Shown in pieces: positions 8,250-16,661 of a DNA stretch of 43,735 nt. The notes under the pieces were generated by a model. That model was not told the origin of the DNA, ran no database searches, and saw nothing but the letters and a program-made list of their open reading frames with translations. A program made the position numbers and the translations under genes. How positions within the stretch are numbered: the first letter of the stretch is position 1; every line of letters starts with the position of its first letter. Source of the DNA: Hyphomicrobiales bacterium (lineage in GTDB: Bacteria > Pseudomonadota > Alphaproteobacteria > Rhizobiales > Rhizobiaceae); assembly GCA_900474095.1 (NCBI GenBank), contig UCOA01000049.1, forward strand, positions 1 through 43,735, given 5' to 3'.

Positions 8250-9821
8250 ATGTCGACTACACACAGATTGCGAAGCATAGATCCGGCAGTATTCTGGCCG
8301 GCCATTGCGATAACGGCCGGGTTCATCTCATGGGGAGCGGTGGCCCCGGATAGCCTCGCTTCGGTCACCCAAACTATTCTTTCGGCGATCATTAACGGTT
8401 TCGGATGGGGATTTGTTGTTTCGACCGCGTTGTTTCTGGTTTTTGCAGGGTTCCTGGCGATCAGCCGTTTCGGCAAGATCAGACTTGGGGCCGATGACGA
8501 GCTTCCGGAATTCCGGACGGTTTCGTGGGTGTGCATGATGTTTAGCGTCGGCATGGGCATCGGCTTGATGTTCTGGGGCGTTGCTGAGCCGGTTTTCCAT
8601 TTTGGCGCACCGCCGCACGGTCTAGCGGCCGCGCAAACCAAGGAAGCTGCGCTGGTCGCAATGAAATATTCTTATTTTCATTGGGCGCTGCACCCTTGGG
8701 CGATCTATGCCATCGTCGGTCTGGCGATAGCCTACTTCACCTACCGCAAGGGCCTGCCCATCCTAATCTCGAGCGCATTCACTCCTTTGCTCGGTAGCGC
8801 TGTCAACGGACCGATCGGTAAGACGATCGATATCCTCGCCGTTATCGCCACGCTGTTCGGCACGGCGACATCGCTCGGTCTTGGCGCACAGCAGATCAAC
8901 AGCGGCCTGAATTTTCTCTGGGGAACTGGCGAGGGGACAGGCATTGCGCTTGCGATCATCGCGGTGCTGTCGGTGCTGTTTATCCTTTCGGCAGTGTCGG
9001 GGGTGGGCAAAGGCGTTCAGTTTTTGAGCAACATGAACATGGTGGTCGCCGCCGCGCTACTGCTGTTCCTGGCCGTTGTCGGACCGACCATTTTCATCCT
9101 CAACACCTTCACCGAAGCGCTTGGCGACTACCTGGCCGACTTGGTCACCATGTCGTTCCGCACCGCCGCCTTCAGCGACGGCAAATGGCTGGGCAGCTGG
9201 ACGATCTTCTACTGGGCCTGGTGGGTGTCCTGGGCGCCTTTCGTCGGCGTCTTCATTGCGCGCATTTCCAAAGGGCGGACCATTCGCGAATTCGTCATTG
9301 GCGTTCTGCTCATTCCGAGCGGCGTAACCTTCCTCTGGTTCACCATCATGGGCGGTACCGCGCTGCATTCCGAACTGATGGGTATCGGCGGGCTTGTCGA
9401 GGCGGTCAACAACAAAGGCGCCGCTATCTCGCTGTTCGCACTTCTCGAACAATATCCAGGAACTGCGTTCACGTCGTTGGTTGCGATCTTCCTTGTCGCA
9501 ATCTTCTTCGTCTCGGGAGCGGATGCCGCATCAATAGTGATGGGCATGCTTTCGTCCCGCGGCATGCTTGAGCCAGCCCGCGGCGTCGTCGTCCTCTGGG
9601 GCGTCCTTGCAGGAGCGTCAGCCTGCGTGTTGCTGGTGATGGGAGGCTTGCAGGGCCTGCAGACTGCGTCGATCATCGCGGCAGCGCCCTTCCTCGTTGT
9701 CATGGTCGGGCTCTGCATCTCCCTATGGATGGCGCTGTTGGATGACCTCGAAGGGCGGAGTAAACAAGCTCCTCCCATACCCGAAGGCTCACCATTGGCC
9801 GATGCGGTCGCGGCTGAGTAG
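8250..9821 (+). CDS. BCCT-family transporter (betaine/choline/carnitine type)
   Basis: A 523-residue inner-membrane secondary transporter with about 12 hydrophobic segments. The glycine-rich stretch GMGIGLMFWG (101-110) corresponds to the BetP segment associated with Na+ coupling. The tryptophan-rich region FYWAWWVSWAPFVG followed by ARISKGRTIREF (about 320-347) is the family signature holding the substrate-binding box. The start has a strong AGGAGG 8 bases upstream, 92 bases after hprA. The tails are short, without the long charged C-terminal osmosensor of BetP, so it is more likely a nutrient uptake carrier than an osmotic-stress device. A glycine-betaine-like substrate would feed glycine and C1 units toward serine, which would fit the upstream block; this is inference. 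Confidence 0.9.
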   Translation: MSTTHRLRSIDPAVFWPAIAITAGFISWGAVAPDSLASVTQTILSAIINGFGWGFVVSTALFLVFAGFLAISRFGKIRLGADDELPEFRTVSWVCMMFSVGMGIGLMFWGVAEPVFHFGAPPHGLAAAQTKEAALVAMKYSYFHWALHPWAIYAIVGLAIAYFTYRKGLPILISSAFTPLLGSAVNGPIGKTIDILAVIATLFGTATSLGLGAQQINSGLNFLWGTGEGTGIALAIIAVLSVLFILSAVSGVGKGVQFLSNMNMVVAAALLLFLAVVGPTIFILNTFTEALGDYLADLVTMSFRTAAFSDGKWLGSWTIFYWAWWVSWAPFVGVFIARISKGRTIREFVIGVLLIPSGVTFLWFTIMGGTALHSELMGIGGLVEAVNNKGAAISLFALLEQYPGTAFTSLVAIFLVAIFFVSGADAASIVMGMLSSRGMLEPARGVVVLWGVLAGASACVLLVMGGLQGLQTASIIAAAPFLVVMVGLCISLWMALLDDLEGRSKQAPPIPEGSPLADAVAAE

Positions 9822-9853
9822 CACCACGCCTTCATCCACGCACCAACAAGCCG

Positions 9854-9882
9854 CCGCACCTGAAAATAACCTTCAGGTGCGG
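9854..9882 (+). terminator. Hairpin downstream of the BCCT gene
   Basis: An 11-bp perfect stem, CCGCACCTGAA (9854-9864) with TTCAGGTGCGG (9872-9882), and a 7-base loop lie 33 bases after the BCCT stop. A GGGGTTGGG tract follows instead of a T-run. A terminator role is likely but not certain. Confidence 0.6.
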
Positions 9883-10084
9883 GGTTGGGCGGGAGCGTGC
9901 GCCGATAAGATCAACCCGGTCCCTCTTCATTCTGGCCAACCGCGAGGCACTGCGGCTCTTTCGCTCCCACGAAATATGAGCCTATCCAACCAGACGAGCG
10001 AAGGGCGGAAATGATAAGCGAACAGCACTCGAAATCGTCCTGGGTCTGGACAATCTGGTCTGATCTCGGCTGTCGTGATGCATG

Positions 10085-10104
10085 GCCCGCCTTCTGTGGC
10101 GGGC
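10085..10104 (+). terminator. Second hairpin in the convergent intergenic region
   Basis: GCCCGCC (10085-10091) and GGCGGGC (10098-10104) form a 7-bp GC stem with a 6-base loop, followed by GAACTTTTCCC. It may be a weak terminator acting on read-through from the BCCT gene. Confidence 0.4.
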
Positions 10105-10350
10105 GAACTTTTCCCAACAGGACCCACAAGGAACAACGCGAACGATTTTCGCGCGGTGCGTCGCGTTGCCAACCGATGGCCACGACGCGATGTCCGCTAA
10201 AGATCCGTACTCAAAACCCGTCGTGTCTTAAAGAGTTTGGCGATCCACAGGTTCTCGAGGCGCTTTCGCTTCTGCTCATCAACGCCGTGCTCGGGCCTTC
10301 AATCCGGATCGCCCTTCGACGCAATCCTTTCTTCTGCACTTTGATTTCGC

Positions 10351-10836
10351 CTATTGCATGATCTGCAGGGGAAGCTCGGTGCTTTTCTTCAGGGTGCGCA
10401 GGACGATACTCGACGTTACGGACGCGAGCCCGCCGCTGGCCTTGATCATCCGCTCCAGGAACACGCTGAGGTGATCAAGGTCGCTGGCCATTATTTTCAT
10501 CAGGAAGTCGGCGTCCCCCGTCTGCGAATAACACTCCAAGATCTCCGGAGCTGCCTCAATAAAGCGGTGCAACTGCGTGTTGCCCTCGTCTGTATGGGCC
10601 CGGAGGCTGACCAATGTGTGAGCCACGACGGTAAAGCCGAGCTTTTCCGGGTTCAGGATGGCAACAACATTTTGAATGAGGCCTTCGCTCCTCAGGCGAT
10701 CGAGCCTACGGGAGCATTGCGCGGCGGACAGATTCACGACTTGAGACAGTTCAGTCTGCGTCAGTTCCGCGTTTCGTTGGATCGCCGCCAGCAGCCGGAT
10801 GTCGAACTGGTCGAGCGCTTGCACTTTGGAAGCCAT
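10351..10836 (-). CDS. Lrp/AsnC-family transcriptional regulator
   Basis: A 161-residue feast/famine regulator: N-terminal winged helix-turn-helix at residues 8-60 (ALDQFDIRLLAAIQRNAELT and LSAAQCSRRLDRLRSEGLI) and a C-terminal RAM ligand domain at about 70-150 (VAHTLVSLRAHTDEG and ECYSQTGDADFLMKI). It is divergent from the aminotransferase gene with a 128-base shared intergenic space, so it most likely controls that gene and the next in response to an amino acid. A pair of 8-base inverted repeats in the shared region is a candidate operator. The effector is unknown. Confidence 0.9.
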   Translation of the reverse strand: MASKVQALDQFDIRLLAAIQRNAELTQTELSQVVNLSAAQCSRRLDRLRSEGLIQNVVAILNPEKLGFTVVAHTLVSLRAHTDEGNTQLHRFIEAAPEILECYSQTGDADFLMKIMASDLDHLSVFLERMIKASGGLASVTSSIVLRTLKKSTELPLQIMQ

Positions 10837-10844
10837 GTTAAATC

Positions 10845-10915
10845 TCTTGCATGTCGGGGCTCAGAATGTTGAATTTCATGCACAACAGTGCGCTCAAGCG
10901 ATGAATAATGCAAGA
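10845..10915. promoter_or_regulatory. Candidate Lrp-type operator: paired inverted 8-mers
   Basis: TCTTGCAT (10845-10852) and its complement ATGCAAGA (10908-10915) lie 63 bases apart, about six helical turns, in the divergent promoter region. Lrp-family oligomers often bind phased sites that wrap DNA. Only two 8-base elements support this. Confidence 0.4.
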
Positions 10916-10964
10916 TAACTTCATCCTCATGGGGTTATGGTGACACGAGATCAAGAGGTGGAAT

Positions 10965-12152
10965 ATGTTCGATAAACTGAAAGAGCAACCAGCTGACAGC
11001 CTTCTGGCGCTGATCAAGGCATTTCACGCTGACCCGCGTCAGGACAAAGTCGACCTGGGCGTCGGCGTCTATCGAGACGAACAGGGCAGGACACCGGTCA
11101 TGCGCGCGGTGAAGCTGGCGGAAAAGCATCTGCTGGAAACGCAGGACAGCAAACGCTATCTCGGTCCGGAAGGCGATTTGACTTTCGTGAATTTGCTCAA
11201 ACCGATTATTTTCGGCGCCGGACGCGACTTGCTCGATCAAATCGTCGGCATTCAGACGCCTGGCGGAAGTGGGGCCTTGCGGCTCGGCGCCGAGCTAGTT
11301 GCTGCTGCCAATCCGAATGCTCGGGTCTGGTTGGGAACGCCCAGTTGGCCGAACCATGCGCCGATCTTTAGATCCGCTCGGGTGGCTGTCGCGGACTACC
11401 GTTTTGTCGATCTCGAGATGCAGAAGATCGACTTCGCTCGCGTGGTGGAGGCACTGTCATCGGCCACTGCAGGCGATGTTGTCCTTCTTCACGGCTGCTG
11501 CCATAACCCTACGGGTATCGACTTTACTGCCGTGCAATGGAAGCAGATCGCCGCGCTCCTGGTCGAGCGCAAGCTAGTCCCCTTCATCGATCTTGCTTAT
11601 CAAGGTCTCGGCGATGGATTGGAGCAAGACGCAGAGCCCGCACGGCTCATTCTCGATGCCGTCGACGAAGCTATGGTTGCCTATTCCTGCGACAAGAATT
11701 TCGGCCTCTACCGCGAACGCGTCGGGGCTCTTTATCTTGTGAGCCGCAATTCCAGGGAACTGCAGATTGCCGACACCAACATGGCTTCTCTGGCTCGTGT
11801 CAATTGGTCGATGCCGCCTGATCATGGCGCGGCAATTGTTCGTGCCATTCTGGAAAGCGCGGAGTTGACAGAAATCTGGAAGACGGAGCTTCAGGAAATG
11901 TGCGCTCGCGTAAACGGCAATCGCGCAGCACTTGCAGCGGCGCATCCAGATCTTGCCTTCATAGCCCTGCAGCGTGGTCTGTTCTCGAACCTGGCAATAT
12001 CGAAGGAAACGGTTGCGGCGCTGCGATTGAAGCATGGGATCTACATGGCGGTGACGGGCCGGATGAACCTGGCTGGAATGCAGCCAGCGGACGCCGGCGC
12101 CATTGTCAAGGCACTTCACGCAGAGGGCTCGTTGAACGCGCCCGCAGCCTGA
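10965..12152 (+). CDS. Aromatic-amino-acid / aspartate-type aminotransferase (class I)
   Basis: A 395-residue PLP enzyme of the AspC/TyrB group. It begins MFDKLKEQPADSLLALIKAF, where TyrB-like enzymes start, and shows VDLGVGVYRDEQG (26-38), the HGCCHNPTGID loop whose Asn contacts PLP, and the Schiff-base Lys244 in CDKNFGLYRERVG. Most relatives read SKNFGLY at that lysine; here an Asp replaces the Ser, a small change near the active site. Length is normal. The divergent Lrp gene and the TPP enzyme 31 bases downstream suggest a short pathway: transamination of an amino acid to its 2-keto acid, then a TPP-dependent step. The true amino donor cannot be told from sequence. Confidence 0.88.
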   Translation: MFDKLKEQPADSLLALIKAFHADPRQDKVDLGVGVYRDEQGRTPVMRAVKLAEKHLLETQDSKRYLGPEGDLTFVNLLKPIIFGAGRDLLDQIVGIQTPGGSGALRLGAELVAAANPNARVWLGTPSWPNHAPIFRSARVAVADYRFVDLEMQKIDFARVVEALSSATAGDVVLLHGCCHNPTGIDFTAVQWKQIAALLVERKLVPFIDLAYQGLGDGLEQDAEPARLILDAVDEAMVAYSCDKNFGLYRERVGALYLVSRNSRELQIADTNMASLARVNWSMPPDHGAAIVRAILESAELTEIWKTELQEMCARVNGNRAALAAAHPDLAFIALQRGLFSNLAISKETVAALRLKHGIYMAVTGRMNLAGMQPADAGAIVKALHAEGSLNAPAA

Positions 12153-12183
12153 TCTCATTCCCTGTTTCGAAGTTGGACAAGTG

Positions 12184-13809
12184 ATGACAAAAAAAGAAAC
12201 GACGGGTCAGGCTATTACCCGCTCCCTGATCGAGAACGGCGTTGATACCGTGTTCGGCATTCCCGGCGCCCATATGTATGACTTCAATGACGCTCTTTAT
12301 GAAAAGCGCGAAAAGGTCCGCTTCATTCATACCCGCCATGAGCAGGGTGCCGGCTACATGGCTTACGGATATGCCAAGTCGACCGGCAGGATCGGAGCCT
12401 ATACAGTCGTGCCCGGTCCCGGCGTTTTGAACTCGGGCGCTGCCCTGTGCACTGCCTACGGCGCCAATTCGCCGGTTCTTTGCCTCACAGGCAATATCAT
12501 GTCTCATCTGATCGGCCAGGGGCGAGGGCAGCTTCATGAACTGCCCGATCAGCTCGCAACCTTGCGGGGGATCACCAAGGTCGCCGAGCGCATCGATCAT
12601 CAGTCCGAGGCTGGCAGGGTTATGGCCGAGGTTATTGGCAAGATGCTTTCCGGACGGCAGGGACCAGGCACCATCGAGGCACCATGGGATGTCTTCGGCA
12701 TGGAAGGTCCAGAACTGGAACTTCCGGAGACCAGACGCGCTCCCGAGCCCCAGGTCAATCCAGAGAAAATCAAGGCAGCCGCCGCGATCCTGGCAAACAC
12801 AAGGAACCCCCTTATCATGGTCGGCGGCGGGGCCGTCGACGCCGGCGATGAGATCGCCTTACTCGCGAAAACTCTCAACGCGCCGGTCACCTCACACCGG
12901 TCCGGCAAAGGTATCGTCAGCGACGATCACCCCAACTACCTTAACTTCGTGGCTGCCTTCGACTATTGGAAGGATACAGACGTTCTGATCGGTATCGGCA
13001 GCCGCCTTGAACTTGAATACATGCGCTGGCGGTGGTTGCCGAAGGGACTGAAGGTCATTCGCATCGACGTCGATCCGACGGAGATGGTCCGTCTCAAGCC
13101 GGATGTCGGGCTCGTTGCTGACGCGAAGGCAGGGACAAAAGCCTTGATCGCAGCTTTGGTGCCGACGAACTCCGACAGGACGGCTGAATTTGCCGAGCTC
13201 AACCGCAAAGCCAAGGAGCGGTTCTCCGCTGTGCAGCCGCAGGTCGACTATTTAAACGCGATCCGCGAGGCCCTTCCCAGAGATGGATTCTTCGTCGAGG
13301 AAGTTAGTCAGATGGGGTTCACCGCTCGGTTTGCTTTCCCGGTTTATGGCCCAAGGCAGTATGTCACTTGCGGCTACCAGGACAATCTCGGCTTTGGTTT
13401 CAATACCGCGCTAGGCGTCAAAGTCGGCAACCCGGACAAGGCCGTTGTGTCTGTGTCCGGTGACGGCGGGTTCATGTTCGGCGTTCAAGAGCTGGCAACC
13501 GCCGTTCAACACAACATCGCAGTCGTGGCAATCGTCTTCAACAACAACGCCTATGGAAACGTATTGCGGGACCAGAAGCAGACCTATTCCGGTCGCTACA
13601 TCGGTTCGGACCTAACGAACCCGGACTTCGTGAAGCTGGGTGAAAGCTTCGGGGTCAAGTCATTTCGGGCAACATCGCCAAATGAACTCAAGTTGATGAT
13701 CGCCGAGGCGTTGAAACTCAATGCTCCGGTCCTTATCGAGGTGCCGATCGAGAAGGGTTCGGAGGCTAGCCCCTGGCCCTTCATTCACCCGCCTCCGCCT
13801 GCCGCGTAA
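12184..13809 (+). CDS. Thiamine-diphosphate-dependent enzyme, acetolactate-synthase-like
   Basis: A 541-residue member of the acetolactate synthase / 2-keto acid decarboxylase superfamily. N-terminal PYR domain (about 1-170) with the catalytic Glu53 in TRHEQGAGYMAYGYA; central domain (about 190-325); C-terminal PP domain with the TPP/Mg motif GDGG at 426 ending in NNN at 453-455, the standard spacing. ATG at 12184 is taken; a GTG directly upstream is also possible, and the ribosome site (GGAC) is weak. It follows the aminotransferase by 31 bases, so they are probably one operon. Reasonable roles are decarboxylation or carboligation of the keto acid made by that enzyme. No regulatory small subunit is adjacent, so a biosynthetic IlvB role is less likely. 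It does not resemble sulfoacetaldehyde acetyltransferase at its N terminus. Confidence 0.85.
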   Translation: MTKKETTGQAITRSLIENGVDTVFGIPGAHMYDFNDALYEKREKVRFIHTRHEQGAGYMAYGYAKSTGRIGAYTVVPGPGVLNSGAALCTAYGANSPVLCLTGNIMSHLIGQGRGQLHELPDQLATLRGITKVAERIDHQSEAGRVMAEVIGKMLSGRQGPGTIEAPWDVFGMEGPELELPETRRAPEPQVNPEKIKAAAAILANTRNPLIMVGGGAVDAGDEIALLAKTLNAPVTSHRSGKGIVSDDHPNYLNFVAAFDYWKDTDVLIGIGSRLELEYMRWRWLPKGLKVIRIDVDPTEMVRLKPDVGLVADAKAGTKALIAALVPTNSDRTAEFAELNRKAKERFSAVQPQVDYLNAIREALPRDGFFVEEVSQMGFTARFAFPVYGPRQYVTCGYQDNLGFGFNTALGVKVGNPDKAVVSVSGDGGFMFGVQELATAVQHNIAVVAIVFNNNAYGNVLRDQKQTYSGRYIGSDLTNPDFVKLGESFGVKSFRATSPNELKLMIAEALKLNAPVLIEVPIEKGSEASPWPFIHPPPPAA

Positions 13810-13946
13810 GCCCAACGCATTGTCCTGCCGTGACAAAGATCTATCTCCTCCCGTCTTCGAGATGGCGAGGTCCCAATTCTTCTGGGACAGGTAGACTGCG
13901 CGACCGCAACTACGCGCAAGACAGGAAGCTTCGATTGCGCCGGAAA

Positions 13947-14195
13947 TCAAAACGAGTTCGCTGAAACAGCAATGAACGGGAGGGTATTTGTTGGGATTTC
14001 TGCGTCAACGAGGCCCCTCGCGAGATAACAGACACCAGCGATCACGACACACAAGAGGCCTACTGAAATGCGGCCGCTCGCATAACGTTTTCGGGCGCTG
14101 TGCTGCGCTGCTCGTTTGGCGAATTGTCCGATTGCCACAATTGCCAAGATTGCGGTGATCACGAACCCGCTGATCGATGCTGCTCCCCACAACAT
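13947..14195 (-). CDS. Possible small two-helix membrane protein
   Basis: An 82-residue frame with two hydrophobic stretches (about residues 9-24 and 44-60) joined by a basic loop KRAAQHSARKRYASGR, which fits the positive-inside rule. No family is recognised. There is no good ribosome site upstream of the ATG; the minus strand reads CTCCTG there, the complement of one. Treat as tentative. A plus-strand frame beginning at 14208 behind AGGAGG is an alternative reading of the neighbouring bases. Confidence 0.35.
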   Translation of the reverse strand: MLWGAASISGFVITAILAIVAIGQFAKRAAQHSARKRYASGRISVGLLCVVIAGVCYLARGLVDAEIPTNTLPFIAVSANSF

Positions 14196-14264
14196 CAGGA
14201 GGAAACCATGTCCCGCGGAGGATATACAGTGGGGGAAAAGTACACTGCCATCAACGACAAGGCC

Positions 14265-14522
14265 TTAGTTCGTGTATTCGGTTTTATAGGGATCGCCGCT
14301 CCACACAACCAGGAAACTGGAGCAGGCCTTGCCGCCGTGCATCCTTCCGCATATTTCCATATCCATCATTATCAGGCGGATTTTCTCGTCCTCCGAAAGG
14401 ATGGAGATGGCGGCTGCGGGTGTGGTCGCTAGGAGAAACCCGACATTTTCGAGCATATCGGCGAATTCGAGGCGGATGAGGGGTTCTCCGTCTACGACGA
14501 GGACCGAGTTGCCGATGCTCAT
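14265..14522 (-). pseudogene. Truncated response-regulator receiver
   Basis: An 85-residue product starting MSIGNSVLVVDGEPLIRL, clearly the first two-thirds of a receiver: VVDGEP at the acidic pocket (residues 9-14, one Asp replaced by Gly) and LIMMDMEICGRMHG around the phospho-acceptor Asp. Similarity stops soon after, and the last 15-20 residues are unlike any receiver, so the lysine switch and the final helices are missing. Its ATG overlaps the stop of the preceding gene as ATGA. It is most likely a decayed remnant; a functional short form is unlikely because half the phosphorylation pocket is gone. Confidence 0.6.
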
Positions 14523-14917
14523 GGTATGTCCCTGTTCCGCCGCTGGTTCCTGACGGCCTCGAACTCGGCCGTCGGTAAAAAGCAGATGTAAGGGTAGGGG
14601 CGAGCAAAGCTTGACGTCCAAGAAGCGCGATTGGTCGGCGCGGCAGGGCGGGACACCGCGTATTGGTGAAACTGCCCGTCCGGGCTGCTCTTGATGCGAG
14701 TATCCCTTGACGTGATGAACTCCCCAATGACTTTGATGGGGGAGCCGATAGGGTCCTCGACAGCCACTCGTTCGCGGATTTCGCGGCAATCGAAAACGCT
14801 GCAGCACGAAAACGGATATGTCCATCCGTTCGGCTGCGCCGCTGCTGGCTTAGCATCATCCGCCGCTGGCGGGGTAACGGTTAGTACTGCAAAGAGGGTC
14901 GTTTGTAATTCATGCAT
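14519..14917 (-). CDS. Conserved hypothetical Cys-containing protein, possibly frameshifted at its end
   Basis: A 132-residue product, start chosen at 14917 behind GAGGTAGAG; a longer form from 14986 is open. The core resembles small secreted rhizobial hypotheticals with a GW-YP-CC motif: here NGWTYPFSCCSVFDCREI and later SSPDGQFHQYAV. Relatives usually continue with a short Cys/Pro-rich tail soon after SPDG-H, whereas this one runs on with an Arg/Pro-rich stretch, hinting at a frameshift. The N-terminal hydrophobic run TTLFAVLTVTPPA is short for a signal peptide. Function unknown. It overlaps the truncated receiver gene by four bases. Confidence 0.5.
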   Translation of the reverse strand: MHELQTTLFAVLTVTPPAADDAKPAAAQPNGWTYPFSCCSVFDCREIRERVAVEDPIGSPIKVIGEFITSRDTRIKSSPDGQFHQYAVSRPAAPTNRASWTSSFARPYPYICFLPTAEFEAVRNQRRNRDIP

Positions 14918-15411
14918 GCTCTCTACCTCGATGGTGAATAGAGCCGGCCTCCGCGTTTCGCGGGGATCGATTTTCAACCGCTGCACAAGAGCGACCCGCT
15001 TAGGCGGTTCTACCTCCTGCGGTACCCGTCATGTCGATCCATTCGCGGGCAGGTTAGGGAAGGGCCCCCCGCAGGACGTAGGTTGACCATAACAATACGT
15101 TCCCGCCCCGACTATTGGCCGGGAGGAAAGATCAGATATCAACTGGTAGGGGACGACCTATACGCGGGGATACCCCCGTCCTTCTGCATTTCCTGCGGGT
15201 CGTAGCGGACCAGTTCCGCCAGCCGCGATGCCGATTGAGATACATAGGCCCTCTTGCGCGGCCGGAAAGCGTATCCCGGACGCTGATCGCAGGCTGGGAC
15301 AAACTCTTGCTCCGCGATCGTCGTTCTGCAACCACGGGCGACGGTACGGCAGCAGGTCAAGTGTCCACAACTAAGCGAGCGGCAGCGCCGCAGCTCGATA
15401 TTGAAGCCCTG
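14918..15411. other. Intergenic region with one copy of a repeated 87-bp segment
   Basis: About 490 bases hold no full gene. It contains repeat copy 1 (15086-15172). The rest has short overlapping frames only. It lies upstream of the leftward small genes and downstream of the orphan binding-protein gene. Confidence 0.5.
15086..15172 (+). repeat. 87-bp direct repeat, copy 1
   Basis: Aligns without gaps to 22729-22815 with 71 of 87 identical bases. In one plus frame both copies stay open and encode near-identical peptides (PDYW-GGK-RYQ-LYAGI as shared residues). In this copy a TTG preceded by AGGACGTAGG could start it, but the frame ends shortly after the repeat. It is either a remnant of a duplicated gene end or a shared regulatory segment. 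Confidence 0.7.
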
Positions 15412-16644
15412 TCAGCCAAGCACCGCCTTTATCCTTTCGGCCGCCTGATCAAGCGCGTCTTTGGGGCTCGCCTGGCCGGTCAGGGCTGCCTGAATGGCAT
15501 CCTGGATCGCGTTGGAGATCTTCGGCCATTCCGGATGTGGGCCGCGGGGCTGTGCATATTTCAGCTGTTCGAGGAAGACCTTGAGGGCCGCATCCTTGAG
15601 TGGCTGGCCAGTCTCGGCAATCGGCGTGTCGGAGCGGGCCGGGAGCAGACCGAAGTCGCTGAACATGCGAGCATCCTGGGATACGAAGTACTCCAGCACC
15701 TTGAAGGCTTCCTCGGGGTGATCCGTGTTGGCAAAGATCGCCCAGTTGAAGTCCCCCATTGAAGAGGACCGTTCGGCACCCTTTTCCGGCACCGGCAGCA
15801 AAGTCACACCCCAATCAAACTTCGCTTCAGCGACCATGCGGTCGAGCTCCCAGGGACCGGAGATCGCCATCGCCGCGTTTCCGGAATTGAACGTGCCGGT
15901 TGAATCCCACTGGCCGCGAGTCAGTGTATCTGGGGACGCAAGCTTCTCGTCCAGAAACGTTTTCCAAATAGCCAGCGCCTTGACCGCGCCATCGGTGTTG
16001 ATGTTCTGATAGCTGGCACCGCCCATCTGGGCCCAAGGCAGAAACTGGAAGGTGCCCTCCTCGCTCGCCTTCGCCGAAAAAGCTATGCCGTAGACGTTGG
16101 CGGCCGGATCAGTCAGCTTTCGTGCCGCGTCCATCAATTCCGCCCAGGTCTGCGGTGGCTTTGCCGGATCGAGGCCCTTCGCCTTGAACATGTCCTTGTT
16201 GTAGTAGAGCGCTATCGTGTTCGTAGCCTTCGGTACACCATAGTGCTTGCCTTTCCACATGGTGGAGGCGAGCGGGCCGGGGAAGTAGTTCTCCGGCTTG
16301 ATCACTGACGACGTCTCCAACATGGCGGTTAGATCAAGAAAGGCGCCGCGCGCGGCGAATAGGGCATGTTCCGGGTTATCAACGGCAATGATATCCGGCG
16401 CCTGGTCCGTCGAATAGGCGCGCATGGCCTCGCTGACCACATCGTCGAACTGAATCTGCCTGAACTCGACCTTGATGCCCGTTTTAAGCTTGTTGTATTC
16501 GGCGATTAGATTGGGCGCCGGCTGGGTATCACGGTCGAGCGCCCAGACGGAGATCGTCACGTCCTCGGCCCTGGCCGGACAATTAAAACTGAAGACACTA
16601 GCAAGCGCGCCAGCGCCCAGCACGGCGTATTTGCGGATATCCAT
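15412..16644 (-). CDS. Orphan sugar-type ABC substrate-binding protein
   Basis: A 410-residue periplasmic binding protein of the MalE/UgpB-like (CUT1) family. Signal peptide with core [14 protein letters not shown] and cleavage near ARA-ED (residue 26). Mature features include [35 protein letters not shown], the [16 protein letters not shown] motif shared by CUT1 proteins, and [13 protein letters not shown]. No permease or ATPase gene is near; the gene lies 17 bases after the giant kinase on the same strand. A sensory role, presenting a ligand to the signalling island, is therefore possible; it may also serve a transporter encoded elsewhere. The ribosome site GGAGGAG is strong. Confidence 0.88.
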   Translation of the reverse strand: MDIRKYAVLGAGALASVFSFNCPARAEDVTISVWALDRDTQPAPNLIAEYNKLKTGIKVEFRQIQFDDVVSEAMRAYSTDQAPDIIAVDNPEHALFAARGAFLDLTAMLETSSVIKPENYFPGPLASTMWKGKHYGVPKATNTIALYYNKDMFKAKGLDPAKPPQTWAELMDAARKLTDPAANVYGIAFSAKASEEGTFQFLPWAQMGGASYQNINTDGAVKALAIWKTFLDEKLASPDTLTRGQWDSTGTFNSGNAAMAISGPWELDRMVAEAKFDWGVTLLPVPEKGAERSSSMGDFNWAIFANTDHPEEAFKVLEYFVSQDARMFSDFGLLPARSDTPIAETGQPLKDAALKVFLEQLKYAQPRGPHPEWPKISNAIQDAIQAALTGQASPKDALDQAAERIKAVLG

Positions 16645-16661
16645 GGTCTCCTCCTCTTGTT

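Larger units (their letters stand above)
9822..10350. other. Intergenic region, no convincing gene
   Basis: About 530 bases lie between the convergent BCCT and Lrp genes. Apart from the two hairpins listed separately, nothing coding is persuasive. Overlapping short frames on both strands lack domains and ribosome sites. Confidence 0.55.

Noticed and set aside
12184-13809. TPP enzyme as sulfoacetaldehyde acetyltransferase (Xsc) paired with a taurine aminotransferase
   Set aside because: The N terminus does not resemble Xsc, the neighbour is an AspC/TyrB-type enzyme rather than a taurine transaminase, and no phosphotransacetylase gene is near.
14208-14432. Plus-strand 74-codon frame behind AGGAGGAAACC
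   Set aside because: The ribosome site is good, but the product lacks any domain and most of it is antisense to the receiver remnant. Kept only as a note.
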